From Pseudemcibacter aquimaris (lineage in GTDB: Bacteria > Pseudomonadota > Alphaproteobacteria > Sphingomonadales > Emcibacteraceae): 64,000 nt of DNA. The notes beneath the pieces are model-generated. The model saw nothing but the letters and a program-made list of their open reading frames with translations. It searched no databases and was not told the DNA's origin. The position numbers were made by a program, and so were the translations under genes. This document shows positions 9,857 to 19,163 of this stretch, piece by piece (position 1 is the first letter of the stretch; every line of letters starts with the position of its first letter). The DNA lies in the NCBI RefSeq assembly GCF_028869115.1, contig NZ_CP079800.1, positions 3,176,001 to 3,240,000 on the forward strand, written 5' to 3'.

Positions 9857-10810
9857 ATGAATTTTAAAGAGAAATATAGACTCCTTTGTGAACAAGAGCG
9901 TTCAATCCCATTATTTAGCCAGCCATGGTGGCTTGACAGTGTATGCGGAGAGAAAAATTGGGACGTTTGCCTCGTAGAAAAATCAGATCAAATTTTAGCG
10001 ACAATGCCATATTATATTATCCCAAAAAAAGGTTTTCGAATGATATCGATGCCTCCTATAACACAGTCACTAGGACCTTGGATTTCTGATAGTGAAGCAA
10101 AATATGCGAAAAAATTAGGCCGAGAGAACAGTTTAATCGAAGATTTATTCGATCAATTACCTCCACATGATAATATCAAAATAAATTGGCACCACAAATT
10201 ATCAAATTGGTTAAGTTTATATTGGCGCGGATATCAGCAAACAACTCGTTATACCTACATCATAAATAATTTACAGAATCAGAATTATCTTGATAATTTC
10301 AGTTCCAGTTATCGAAATAAAATAAACAAAGCCCGAAAACTTGTATGCGTTAAAGAAAACTTGGACATAGGCCAATTTTATCAAATTAATACTAAAACAT
10401 TTACGCGCCAGTCTATAAGCACCCCTTATTCTTTTGAATTCTTGAAAAAACATGATGCAATATTAACTGCCCACAATGCTCGAAAAATATTTTATGCGGA
10501 AGATCCGGAAGGTAATATACATTCTGCGCTTTATTTAACATGGGACAATTATACGGCATACGTTCATTTAGTGGGAGAAGATCCCGATTTTAGAAAAAGC
10601 GGTGCTGGGATCTTGCTGATTGCGGAAGCTATAAAATATACTAAAGAGATACTTAAGTTGGATAGTTTCGATTTTGAAGGAAGTATGCTTAAAAATGTAG
10701 AACTTGTTAGACGCGGTTGCGGGGGTATTCAAACTCCGTACTTTGCTATTTCAAAAACTAATTCGAGACTTATTAAGTGCTATCAATTTGTAAAAACACT
10801 TCTGAAATAA
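9857..10810 (+). CDS. FemAB/GNAT-like acyltransferase of polysaccharide clusters
   Basis: A 317-residue protein with an N-terminal segment (SQPWWLDSVCG) and a C-terminal GNAT-like half in which LVGEDPDFRKSGAGILLI resembles the acyl-CoA or tRNA-binding loop of BioF2/FemAB-like acetyltransferases often found beside capsule genes. Probably N-acylates an amino sugar. The next gene, a deacetylase-like protein, starts one base after its stop, so the two form an operon and may act on the same residue. The donor (acyl-CoA or aminoacyl-tRNA) cannot be read from the sequence. Confidence 0.72.
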   Translation: MNFKEKYRLLCEQERSIPLFSQPWWLDSVCGEKNWDVCLVEKSDQILATMPYYIIPKKGFRMISMPPITQSLGPWISDSEAKYAKKLGRENSLIEDLFDQLPPHDNIKINWHHKLSNWLSLYWRGYQQTTRYTYIINNLQNQNYLDNFSSSYRNKINKARKLVCVKENLDIGQFYQINTKTFTRQSISTPYSFEFLKKHDAILTAHNARKIFYAEDPEGNIHSALYLTWDNYTAYVHLVGEDPDFRKSGAGILLIAEAIKYTKEILKLDSFDFEGSMLKNVELVRRGCGGIQTPYFAISKTNSRLIKCYQFVKTLLK

Positions 10811-10811
10811 A

Positions 10812-12176
10812 ATGATAAAAATTCGTTGCTCTAAATCACTTGAAACTGAAAAAAAATATATATTTGACGTAGTTATAAAAGAATTTCTAGGCCTCGAGTA
10901 CAAAATTGAATTTACGAACGAAGTAAAAACAATCGAATTGACTATTAATACAAAGATATTATTTCTAGACTCTACTTTTTGGAAATTAGCAAAAGAAGAT
11001 TATCTGAACGAAAATTTATTGCCGGATGTTAAATTTACTGAAAACCCGTATACAATAGAACATGATATACCAATACTTTTCGGCCATGAAATTATCGAAA
11101 GATCAGAGAACGCTATAAATTGTGGATTAGATATATTTGGTTCATGTTTTTTTATGCTCAGTCGTATGGAAGAAGCAATTATAAATGAACGTGATCATCA
11201 TAACCGTTTTGCCGGCAGTACATCAATTGCCTATAAATATAATTTTTTAGATCGTCCGATAGTTGATGAATATGTCGAGATGCTATGGAATATGATTTCT
11301 CAATTAGATCCGACATTAAAAAGATCAAAACCTAAGCCTACGCTTTTTATTACCTGTGACGTAGATTTTCCTTATGATTCAGCATTACATTCAATTAAAA
11401 AAACAGCACGAAAATCTGTTGGAGACCTTATTAAACGTAAAAACTTCAAATCCTTTTTCGAAACATGGAAAAATTATTTTTTCTATAAATTATCTCTAGA
11501 AACAGATGATGAAATATATGACAATTTATACTGGATTATGGACCAAAATGAAGCTATTGGAAACAAAGTTGCGTTTTACTTTATCCCATATTCTACAGAT
11601 AAAAAAGATAATCCAGTAGATTTCAGTTCATCTAAAATGTGCCGCTTATTAAATGATATTCATCATCGAGGCCACGAGATAGGAATTCATCCTGGATATA
11701 ATTGTTTTAACAACGAACACAACTTTAAAATATCATTTAATAAGCTGAAAGAAACTTTGGCAAAATTGAATATTAACCAACCCATTATTGGCGGAAGAAT
11801 GCATTATTTAAGGTGGAATAATTTCACAACACCCCAATTATGGGAACAATGTGAACTTCAGTATGATTCTAGTTTATCTTTTGCAGATCTAGCAGGGTTT
11901 CGGTGCGGCACTTCCAAAGAATTTTCAATGTTTGATCTCAAAAACAGACAGAAACTTAACCTAAAACAAAGGCCTTTGATAACAATGGATTGTACCATCA
12001 TAGAGGACAGATATGAAGGATTAGGTTATAGCAATCATGCCTTTGATCGTTTTTTCTACTTCAAAAACAAATGTAAACAGTATAATGGACAATATGTTCT
12101 ACTATGGCACAATAACTTCTTTAAAAACAGAAAAGATAAAGAATTATACATTAATTTAATAAATAACAATCTGTGA
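10812..12176 (+). CDS. Polysaccharide deacetylase-like (CE4/NodB-fold) protein
   Basis: 454 residues: an uncharacterised N-terminal half (about residues 1-170, resembling the domain that precedes deacetylases in polysaccharide loci) and a C-terminal NodB-like half. In the latter, FITCDVDFP supplies the metal-site aspartate pair and HEIGIHPGYN supplies the second metal motif, a variant of HxxxH. A late YVLLWHNNFF strand fits the closing histidine motif. No signal peptide is visible, so it probably acts in the cytosol on a lipid-linked or nucleotide-linked sugar. Operonic with the GNAT-like gene; converges with the wzz-like gene with no spacer. Confidence 0.77.
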   Translation: MIKIRCSKSLETEKKYIFDVVIKEFLGLEYKIEFTNEVKTIELTINTKILFLDSTFWKLAKEDYLNENLLPDVKFTENPYTIEHDIPILFGHEIIERSENAINCGLDIFGSCFFMLSRMEEAIINERDHHNRFAGSTSIAYKYNFLDRPIVDEYVEMLWNMISQLDPTLKRSKPKPTLFITCDVDFPYDSALHSIKKTARKSVGDLIKRKNFKSFFETWKNYFFYKLSLETDDEIYDNLYWIMDQNEAIGNKVAFYFIPYSTDKKDNPVDFSSSKMCRLLNDIHHRGHEIGIHPGYNCFNNEHNFKISFNKLKETLAKLNINQPIIGGRMHYLRWNNFTTPQLWEQCELQYDSSLSFADLAGFRCGTSKEFSMFDLKNRQKLNLKQRPLITMDCTIIEDRYEGLGYSNHAFDRFFYFKNKCKQYNGQYVLLWHNNFFKNRKDKELYINLINNNL

Positions 12177-13037
12177 TTAGAAATGAAGCTTTTTATATTG
12201 TGCATATGACACCATAACAATTATCGATATAAACCCAAAAAGTAGCCCCATAAATGCCCCAATAGCTAAATTAAGTGGCATTATTGGGAAACGAGTTGTA
12301 GCAATTCCTGCTGGGTCAATAACTCTAAAAACAGATTCTTTTTGCGCACTGAGTAAAGCTTTTTGTTGAATCGCATTCGTCATTAAATTAACTATAGATA
12401 CCTTAATATCACTGATGCTTTCTTCAGCGTATCGTTCTCTATAAAACTGAATTTTACGTTCTGCTTCTTGAGATAAATATTCTTTCATATATTCATTAAT
12501 ACTATTGACATAATTTGTAGCCCAAATGACCGCTTTTGATGGTTCATTAGCAAAAACTGAGAATGATATAGTGCTACTATTTTCATCAATCTCTACTAAT
12601 ATATTATTAGCTATCCAATATCGAGCTAGCTTATTAAGCTCTGTATATTTTTGTTCCTCAGTCAAATTATCCCATTCAATCTCTTCTCCTCTCTGAGCAG
12701 AAATATCATTCATAATTTTCTGTGAAAGAATAAACTTTTTAGCAAATTCACGTGTATTCATAATCGTAGTGGCTTCCATCCAAGCTGGTATTTCTGTAGA
12801 AATACTTGAATTGCCCAATAATGAACTCACTGCACCAAGACCAGAAGCTTTTCCCTCTTCCCCTAGTTGGGAAACTGGCATTAAAGTAATATTTGCTTCA
12901 TATTTTGACGGAAGAGTAATTGAAACCAAATATGCTAAAAGTATGAAACTAAACACTATACCTAAAAATACTATAATATTCTTTTTTACAGCCTCTAAAA
13001 TATTAAAAATATTTAAGGTTATAATTCCTTCATTCAT
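12177..13037 (-). CDS. Wzz-type polysaccharide chain-length determinant protein
   Basis: Predicted inner-membrane co-polymerase controlling polymer length. The 286 residues have the standard layout: a short cytosolic N-terminus, TM1 at about residues 19-40, a periplasmic coiled-coil-rich domain, and a proline-rich PIMPLN segment leading into TM2 at about residues 255-280. There is no C-terminal tyrosine kinase domain, so it is the O-antigen/ECA type rather than a BY-kinase fusion. Its start overlaps the end of the upstream polymerase-like gene by 8 bases, which couples polymerase and length regulator. Confidence 0.87.
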   Translation of the reverse strand: MNEGIITLNIFNILEAVKKNIIVFLGIVFSFILLAYLVSITLPSKYEANITLMPVSQLGEEGKASGLGAVSSLLGNSSISTEIPAWMEATTIMNTREFAKKFILSQKIMNDISAQRGEEIEWDNLTEEQKYTELNKLARYWIANNILVEIDENSSTISFSVFANEPSKAVIWATNYVNSINEYMKEYLSQEAERKIQFYRERYAEESISDIKVSIVNLMTNAIQQKALLSAQKESVFRVIDPAGIATTRFPIMPLNLAIGAFMGLLFGFISIIVMVSYAQYKKLHF

Positions 13038-14160
13038 CCCAACCCTCCTGCATATTTTTTTGCTTGGATAATAAGTTTGTAGCCGTCACAAGTGCTAATA
13101 ACAACCAAAATAATGAAAATCGGAATCCTTGATGAGTCATACTGTAAGCAAATACCGGAATAAAAGGAATAGCTGTTTCAAATCCGCGTTTTTGTATGTT
13201 GCGTAAGAAAATTAGCATAAATATTGAAATTCCCAATGGCCCATAACTAAAAAATAACATTCCAAGTGTTGAATGGATTTCACTATCTTTCATAATGCCT
13301 ATTAAATTCTCGAATCTATAGTATCCGCCTTCAGCATTTCCAAACCATATATAATCCGGATATGTCCACAATCTTTCAAATCCTCTACCTTCAATATTAT
13401 CATCGTTACTGCTACCTATTGAGGCTATTCTATCAATCACATTTGATACTTGCTCAACTTCTGATGCAAAAATAACTAATCCGATTAAACTGGCGATAAA
13501 CAAAACAATCACAATTGGATTGCGAGAATTATAAATAAGATATAACAAGACGATCGATATCATAGCCGCTTTGGACAATGATAATCCAGCAGCAATTAAG
13601 ACAAAAGCTGCAAAAAATACCTTCAGAATAAAAGAGACCTGCATTTTCTGAGATAAATATAAAAACATCGCAGCGGATAAAACCGACCAATAGCCTAACT
13701 GATTAGGGTTATTAAAAAATAATTCTTGTCGTTTAAATTCGGCAAATGAGATCGGTAATAAAAGTATCTGTAAAAGAACCGCTATTGTTACTGACCAGAA
13801 TATGAATTGTAAGGCATTCTCATTATTTTCAATTATATGTAAAACAATCATAAATAACATTAAATTTAGAAGGAAAAATAATATCGGCATTGTTATGCTT
13901 AGATCCGATAGTAAAATCGCCCATACTCCGCTCACTAAAGAAATAATTACTAACAACAACAATAATAATATAGAAATATCAATATTAACTATCCTTAATC
14001 CGACAGGATGAATTAATACATTTAAGGCCAATATCACCAGTACGAGATCTGCTATTTGTGGATTACCACTTGGGAAAAAATAAAAGGGTTTTAATATGAT
14101 ATAGATCCCTAATAATATAAGTGGCACATTACTCTTTTTTTCTAAAATTTTAGAGTTCAT
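13030..14160 (-). CDS. Wzy/O-antigen ligase-like polymerase
   Basis: A 376-residue polytopic membrane protein with about ten predicted helices and a large periplasmic loop (about residues 215-300, containing EGRGFERLWTYPD) before the last helices, the layout of Wzy polymerases and WaaL ligases. Sequence identity in this family is always low, so the call rests on topology and position: it overlaps the wzz-like gene by 8 bases, and a flippase is in the same locus. First gene of a leftward pair, divergent from wbpI across 177 bases. Confidence 0.75.
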   Translation of the reverse strand: MNSKILEKKSNVPLILLGIYIILKPFYFFPSGNPQIADLVLVILALNVLIHPVGLRIVNIDISILLLLLLVIISLVSGVWAILLSDLSITMPILFFLLNLMLFMIVLHIIENNENALQFIFWSVTIAVLLQILLLPISFAEFKRQELFFNNPNQLGYWSVLSAAMFLYLSQKMQVSFILKVFFAAFVLIAAGLSLSKAAMISIVLLYLIYNSRNPIVIVLFIASLIGLVIFASEVEQVSNVIDRIASIGSSNDDNIEGRGFERLWTYPDYIWFGNAEGGYYRFENLIGIMKDSEIHSTLGMLFFSYGPLGISIFMLIFLRNIQKRGFETAIPFIPVFAYSMTHQGFRFSLFWLLLALVTATNLLSKQKNMQEGWDE

Positions 14161-14248
14161 TATTATAGTTCTCTATAGATATTTATGGTTGAGCATAATA
14201 AATCATACTTATATTAAAATGACGCAATTAATCGTCCGCGATATTAAG

Positions 14249-14277
14249 TTTACATTAGATATATACATATCTATATT
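14249..14277 (+). promoter_or_regulatory. Candidate sigma70-type promoter for the wbpI operon
   Basis: In the 177-base divergent spacer, TTTACA (14249-14254) and TATATT (14272-14277) are 17 bases apart, about 60 bases upstream of the wbpI ATG. The spacer is very AT-rich, so a chance match is quite possible. Confidence 0.4.
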
Positions 14278-14337
14278 CAGCAAGAAAAGAAACAGTTTAA
14301 GAGTCAATTTATCTTCCCCAATTTAAGGCACTGTAAT

Positions 14338-15414
14338 ATGGATATTATAACTATTGTAGGCGCTCGGCCTCAATTCGTTAAAGCGGCAACAGTTAGTCGA
14401 GCAATTCAGAAATATAATACCAGACATGAAAACTCAATATCAGAAAAAATCATACATACTGGTCAACATTATGATGCCAATATGAGTGATATTTTCTTTA
14501 ATGAAATGGATATACCAAGGCCCTCATTTACGCTTGGAATTGGTGGCGGTAGTCATGGATCAATGACTGGTCGTCAATTAGAGAAAATTGAAGAAATACT
14601 CCTTGAAGAAAAACCCGATTATGTATTGGTTTATGGAGACACAAATTCTACTTTAGCTGGAGCCTTAGCAGCCAAGAAAATTCACATACCTGTAATCCAT
14701 GTAGAGTCAGGATTAAGAAGTTTTAACATGCAGATGCCCGAAGAAATTAACAGAATTTTGACCGATCAAATCAGCAATATTTTATTTTGCCCAACAGAAA
14801 CAGCTGTTAATAATTTGATGAATGAAGGCTTCTCCGACAAAAATTGCCACATTTATAATGTTGGCGATGTTATGTTTGACGCAGCCATGTATTATTCTTC
14901 AAAAAGCATTAAACCAGCGCCAATGAATATTAAAGAAGATAATTTTGCTCTAGCGACTATTCATAGAGCGGAAAATACTGATAATCTCGACAACTTAAAA
15001 AATATTGTCGAAGCGCTAAATGAAATTAATAAAAATATACCCGTAATATGCCCTCTTCATCCAAGAACCAGGAAAATCCTCTCAAAAAATAAATTAGCTA
15101 CAAATTTTAAAATTCTTGATCCTGTAGGCTATTTTGAAATGATATGGCTGTTACAGAAATGCAGTATTGTTTTGACAGATAGTGGCGGATTGCAAAAAGA
15201 AGCATATTTTTTTCATAAACCCTGCGTGACATTAAGAGAGCAGACTGAGTGGATAGAACTAGTAGAAATTAAGGCAAATAAGTTAGCGGGTTCTGACTAT
15301 AAAATGATCGTAACTCATACAGATGATCTGTTAAAAGCTCGAATAAATTTTCAAGAAAAATTGTATGGTTCAGCAAATGCTGCAGAAATCATTATTGACA
15401 AAATCATTGGATAA
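14338..15414 (+). CDS. wbpI: UDP-2,3-diacetamido-2,3-dideoxyglucuronate 2-epimerase (WbpI/WecB family)
   Basis: Non-hydrolysing UDP-sugar 2-epimerase predicted to convert UDP-GlcNAc(3NAc)A to UDP-ManNAc(3NAc)A. Family motifs: GARPQFVKA near the N-terminus, HTGQHYDANMS, VYGDTNSTLAG, HVESGLRSFNMQMPEE, and the late TDSGGLQKEA. The GARPQF-K-A and HTGQHYDANMS forms are closer to WbpI as I remember it than to plain WecB. The three preceding pathway steps are encoded at 1894-4504, which supports WbpI. It leads a rightward four-gene run (wbpI, two glycosyltransferases, PglD-like). AAGG lies about 10 bases before the ATG. Confidence 0.9.
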   Translation: MDIITIVGARPQFVKAATVSRAIQKYNTRHENSISEKIIHTGQHYDANMSDIFFNEMDIPRPSFTLGIGGGSHGSMTGRQLEKIEEILLEEKPDYVLVYGDTNSTLAGALAAKKIHIPVIHVESGLRSFNMQMPEEINRILTDQISNILFCPTETAVNNLMNEGFSDKNCHIYNVGDVMFDAAMYYSSKSIKPAPMNIKEDNFALATIHRAENTDNLDNLKNIVEALNEINKNIPVICPLHPRTRKILSKNKLATNFKILDPVGYFEMIWLLQKCSIVLTDSGGLQKEAYFFHKPCVTLREQTEWIELVEIKANKLAGSDYKMIVTHTDDLLKARINFQEKLYGSANAAEIIIDKIIG

Positions 15415-15431
15415 TATAGGACATCATATTC

Positions 15432-16733
15432 ATGAAAATACTTTTTGTGACATATCGGTTTCCTCCATATAATTCCAGTGGAGCGGTTCGTTGCGGGAAA
15501 ATGGCAAAATATTTATTGGAATTAGGCAATGATGTTAAAATTTTAACATGTAATAACCAACCCTTACCAGATTCATTACAACTTGAAGTCCCAGAAGAAA
15601 ATGTAATTTATTCAGATTGGTGGAACATTAATGCACCAGTGGAGTTTATACTGGGAGGTAGAAAAAAAGTTGCGGCTAAAGGATTACATGCTGTTGCGAA
15701 CAAACCTACATTGAAAAGTCGAGTAATAAAAACATTGGGGCAACTCTATAAAAATATACTTCATGTGCCTGACGCACAAATTGGATGGAAAAATAATGCC
15801 GTAAAAGCAGGAATGCAGTTAGTTTCAAATTGGAGGCCTGATATTATATACGCTAGCGCTATGCCAATAACGTCTTTCCTAGTCGCAAAGAAAATATCAG
15901 AAAAATCCAATATCCCTTGGGTAGGAGAACTGAGAGATTTATGGACTGATAGTCCGTACTATACTAATCCGGGATGGAAAAAATGGTATGAGAAGATTTG
16001 GGAAAAGTCATTATTTTCAAAAGCCATCGGATTGACAACAATTACTGAGCATTCAGTTTGCCAGCTTCAAGAAAAATATAATTGTCCTATTGAATTAATT
16101 CTAAATGGTTATGACCCGATTGATTTTCAGATATCTGAGAGTCAATCATTATATCCTCCCAACTCATTTATATCTGAAGGTATAAACATTCTATATGCTG
16201 GAATGATTTATCCAGGAAAACGAGATCCCGAACCTTTATTGAAGGCTGTTTATAATTTACCCGAACATTATAAATCAAAAATAAAAATTCATTTCTATGG
16301 CACTCAACTTGATAGTGTGATTAAACAAGTTGATGAATTACAACTTGAAGATAGTGTAAATTTTTCCACACCAATCCCTTATCAAGAAATATTAAATTTA
16401 CAAAAATTAAGCGACATACTTTTATTATTAATGTGGGATAACCCTAAAGAAATAGGAACTTTCACAGGAAAGTTTTTTGAGTATATAGGTGCCAGAAGAC
16501 CCATAATATGTATTGGGGGAGATAATAGTCCGCCTGCACAATTGATCAACGAAAGAAACCTAGGTTACATTTCAAATAATGTGGAAGAATTAGTAAAAAT
16601 TTTAATACGGTTAATCGATGAAAAATCTTTAAAGGGATATATAGAAAAAACACCCTCTGATTCAGGAGTAGGATTAACAAGAAAAGAACAAGCAATTAAA
16701 TTATCTCAATTTTTAGAAAAACTAATTAAATGA
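15432..16733 (+). CDS. Glycosyltransferase family 4 protein
   Basis: A retaining GT-B glycosyltransferase of 433 residues that probably adds one sugar to the lipid-linked repeat. The N-terminal domain begins with a beta strand and PPYNSSGAVR, typical of WbuB-like GT4 enzymes; the C-terminal domain has a nucleotide-sugar region with LYAGMIYPGKRD and a KFFEYIGARRPIIC segment in place of the EX7E motif. 17 bases after wbpI and overlapping the next glycosyltransferase by 4 bases (ATGA), so translation is coupled. Linkage and donor are unknown; UDP-ManNAc(3NAc)A is a plausible donor given the operon. Confidence 0.82.
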   Translation: MKILFVTYRFPPYNSSGAVRCGKMAKYLLELGNDVKILTCNNQPLPDSLQLEVPEENVIYSDWWNINAPVEFILGGRKKVAAKGLHAVANKPTLKSRVIKTLGQLYKNILHVPDAQIGWKNNAVKAGMQLVSNWRPDIIYASAMPITSFLVAKKISEKSNIPWVGELRDLWTDSPYYTNPGWKKWYEKIWEKSLFSKAIGLTTITEHSVCQLQEKYNCPIELILNGYDPIDFQISESQSLYPPNSFISEGINILYAGMIYPGKRDPEPLLKAVYNLPEHYKSKIKIHFYGTQLDSVIKQVDELQLEDSVNFSTPIPYQEILNLQKLSDILLLLMWDNPKEIGTFTGKFFEYIGARRPIICIGGDNSPPAQLINERNLGYISNNVEELVKILIRLIDEKSLKGYIEKTPSDSGVGLTRKEQAIKLSQFLEKLIK

Positions 16734-17851
16734 AAAAAATCGTTGTTCTTGGAAGCCTAGCATTATCATTAACGAATTTTCGTTATCAAATGCTTGAAAC
16801 TATGGTTAAATGTGGCTTTGAAGTAATTGCATGCGCACCACATGCTAGTAATGACATTATAAAAAAGTTAGAATTAATAGGTGTCAAATATAGACATGTT
16901 GCCCTTGAAAACACAGGCCTTAACCCATTTAAAGATGTTTTGAACTGTTGGAAAATGTCCCGAACATTCAAAAACATCAACCCTGATTATATTTTAAGTT
17001 ATACAATGAAACCTGTCATTTATGGTTCATTAGCCGCCCGTATAGCCGGGATTAACAATATATATTCCATGATAACGGGGCTAGGATATGGCTTTACGAG
17101 CAGTACAGTTAAAGCAAAAATTGTAGGCTTTATTATGAGTAACCTGCTTAGAATAGCCTTATATTTCAATAACAGTGTATTTTTTCAGAACCCCGATGAT
17201 ATCAAGTTTTTCAAGAAAAGAGCTATTTTAAAAGATACCCGTAAAATCAAGCTAATCAATGGGTCTGGAGTAAATCTTGATTTTTATAAAAAAACGCCGT
17301 TACCTGCAAAACCATCCTTTTTATTAATCGCAAGGCTGATAAAGGACAAAGGTATCAATGAATATGTGAACGCGGCCAGAATAGTAAAAAAACAATTTCC
17401 CGATATAAAGTTTAATCTAGCAGGTTGGATTGATAATAATCCATCTTCCATAACCAAAGAAACATTGGACTTATGGACGAAAGAAGGAATTATCGATTTT
17501 CTGGGTATGTTAGATGACGTAAGACCTGCTATTCAAAATTGTTCTGTTTACGTATTACCCTCTTATAGAGAAGGCACGCCAAGAACTGTTTTAGAGGCTA
17601 TGTCAATTGGCCGAGCAATTATTACTACTGACGCACCAGGGTGCCGAGAAACTGTAAAAGATGGTGAGAATGGTTTTTTAGTACCGGTAAAGGATCATTT
17701 ATATTTGGCGGACAAAATGATAGAATTAATTAATTCACCGAACAAATTATTCGAAATGTCTGAAAAATCATATATTCTAGCGACAGATAAATACGATGTT
17801 CATAAAGTGAACGCGATGATAATGAAGAACATGGGATTGGAACAAGTTTAA
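16730..17851 (+). CDS. Glycosyltransferase family 4 protein (PglA/WbpT-like)
   Basis: A 373-residue GT-B enzyme. The N-terminus carries GSLALSLTNFR and a YTMKPVIYGSLAAR segment often seen in the PglA-like group that extends an initiating acetamido sugar. The C-terminal domain has the donor motif LLIARLIKDKGINEY and an EX7E-type motif within REGTPRTVLEAMSIGRAII. Coupled to the preceding glycosyltransferase by a 4-base overlap and to the PglD-like gene, which starts at the next base. A role as second transferase after the PglC-like enzyme at 18497 is inferred from similarity and position. Confidence 0.83.
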   Translation: MKKIVVLGSLALSLTNFRYQMLETMVKCGFEVIACAPHASNDIIKKLELIGVKYRHVALENTGLNPFKDVLNCWKMSRTFKNINPDYILSYTMKPVIYGSLAARIAGINNIYSMITGLGYGFTSSTVKAKIVGFIMSNLLRIALYFNNSVFFQNPDDIKFFKKRAILKDTRKIKLINGSGVNLDFYKKTPLPAKPSFLLIARLIKDKGINEYVNAARIVKKQFPDIKFNLAGWIDNNPSSITKETLDLWTKEGIIDFLGMLDDVRPAIQNCSVYVLPSYREGTPRTVLEAMSIGRAIITTDAPGCRETVKDGENGFLVPVKDHLYLADKMIELINSPNKLFEMSEKSYILATDKYDVHKVNAMIMKNMGLEQV

Positions 17852-18493
17852 ATGAAAATAGCTATTTTTGGAGCATCTGGTTTTGGAAGAGAAGTGGCAG
17901 ATATCTGCCATATAATTGGTTATGATGAAATCGTTTTTCTTGTAAAAGATGAAAATGAAACATGTAGCTGGCCTAATAAAGTATATATAGATAACTCAGA
18001 AAATGTAGAATATTTACAAAATGAAAATTTTAAATTTGCATTAGGGATTGGTGAACCAAATGTAAGACAAATTGTAGTAAACAAATACCCTAATTTAGAT
18101 TATCCACCTATAATTCATCCTTCAGCAACATTTGGTACAAATCAGTTGAAAATTGCTCAACAAGCAAAAGGAGCAATCATCACTGCTGGTTGTAGACTTA
18201 CAAATAACATACAAATAGGCGATTTTATAATCTTGAATCTCAATACCACTGTTGGGCACGATGTGACCCTAGAAAAATTTGTTTCTGTTATGCCAAACGT
18301 TAATATCTCAGGAAATGTAAACGTTCTTGCCAAAGCTTATTTAGGAACTAGCAGCACAATCCTTCAAGGTGGAAATCAAAAGAAACTTACAATAGGAAAA
18401 AATGCGGTTGTTGGAGCAGGTGCAGTTGTGACAAAAGATGTTCCCGATAATATCACAGTAGTTGGCGTACCCGCAAAACCTTTAAAAAAATAA
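17852..18493 (+). CDS. PglD/NeuD-like sugar acetyltransferase
   Basis: 213 residues with the two-part architecture of the NeuD/PglD group: an N-terminal Rossmann-like UDP-sugar domain beginning IFGASGFGREV, and a C-terminal left-handed beta-helix with hexapeptide repeats, the catalytic-type histidine in TTVGHDVTLE, and the final GVPAKPL. Predicted to N-acetylate a UDP-4-amino sugar made by a PglE-type aminotransferase. It follows the GT4 gene with no spacer and faces the leftward sugar transferase with 3 bases between, so PglA-, PglD-, PglC- and PglE-like genes cluster here. Confidence 0.83.
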   Translation: MKIAIFGASGFGREVADICHIIGYDEIVFLVKDENETCSWPNKVYIDNSENVEYLQNENFKFALGIGEPNVRQIVVNKYPNLDYPPIIHPSATFGTNQLKIAQQAKGAIITAGCRLTNNIQIGDFIILNLNTTVGHDVTLEKFVSVMPNVNISGNVNVLAKAYLGTSSTILQGGNQKKLTIGKNAVVGAGAVVTKDVPDNITVVGVPAKPLKK

Positions 18494-18496
18494 AAA

Positions 18497-19162
18497 TCAT
18501 TGCCCCATCTTACTGGTATCAATATTAGGTATTTTGGGGAAAACCTTATATAGCAAATTGCTTCTTGGAGATATAATTACCCAAGCCGTAATCATTATCA
18601 ATAAAATATCTTTCAAAAAAGAATGATTCTCGACATACCATTTCTCGAGATCAACTTTCGCAGGGATCACCTCATTTTTAAAAGTATGATCAGCATCTTT
18701 CGCTTTTGTTAAAATACCTTCTTCATCTCTAAAAATAATTGAGCCAACGCCTGTAACCCCGGGTGTCACTTTATTCAGTACCTCTTCATATTCTTTGGGA
18801 TAATGCTCATGTATACTTACCATTTGCGGTCTTGGACCAACAAAACTCATATTTCCAATCAGAATATCCCAGAATTGAGGAAGCTCATTTATTTTTGTCT
18901 TACGAAGAAATTTACCTAAAGGAAGTACCCTTGGGTCATCTCTTAATGTAATGCCACCGGTACCCATATTCGGACTATTTTTTAACATAGTCGCAAATTT
19001 CGTTATCTTGAAAGGTTTATTTCCTTTGCCCATTCTTTCCTGACAATAGAAAACTTCGCCTTCACCGGTGAAGCGAAGTATCAAAATGATGGGGATAAAA
19101 ACAGGCAATAATATAATTAAAGCCAACAATGAGAAGACAATATCAAATAGTCTTTTTAACAT
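18497..19162 (-). CDS. Initiating polyprenyl-phosphate sugar phosphotransferase (PglC/WcaJ family)
   Basis: Predicted to transfer a sugar-1-phosphate from a UDP sugar to undecaprenyl phosphate, the first membrane step of repeat-unit assembly. The 221 residues form a small monotopic enzyme: one N-terminal hydrophobic re-entrant helix (about residues 12-32), then the family core with TKFATM, a DDPRVLPLGKFLRKT segment holding the acidic active-site pair region, ELPQFWDIL and SFVGPRPQ. It lacks the extra N-terminal domains of WbaP-type enzymes. With the PglD- and PglE-like neighbours, a diacetamido-trideoxy sugar is a reasonable guess for the substrate. Confidence 0.88.
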   Translation of the reverse strand: MLKRLFDIVFSLLALIILLPVFIPIILILRFTGEGEVFYCQERMGKGNKPFKITKFATMLKNSPNMGTGGITLRDDPRVLPLGKFLRKTKINELPQFWDILIGNMSFVGPRPQMVSIHEHYPKEYEEVLNKVTPGVTGVGSIIFRDEEGILTKAKDADHTFKNEVIPAKVDLEKWYVENHSFLKDILLIMITAWVIISPRSNLLYKVFPKIPNIDTSKMGQ

Positions 19163-19163
19163 G

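Noticed and set aside
13802..14011. Rightward open frame inside the polymerase-like gene
   Set aside because: Low-complexity asparagine run arising from the opposite strand of a leucine/isoleucine-rich membrane protein.
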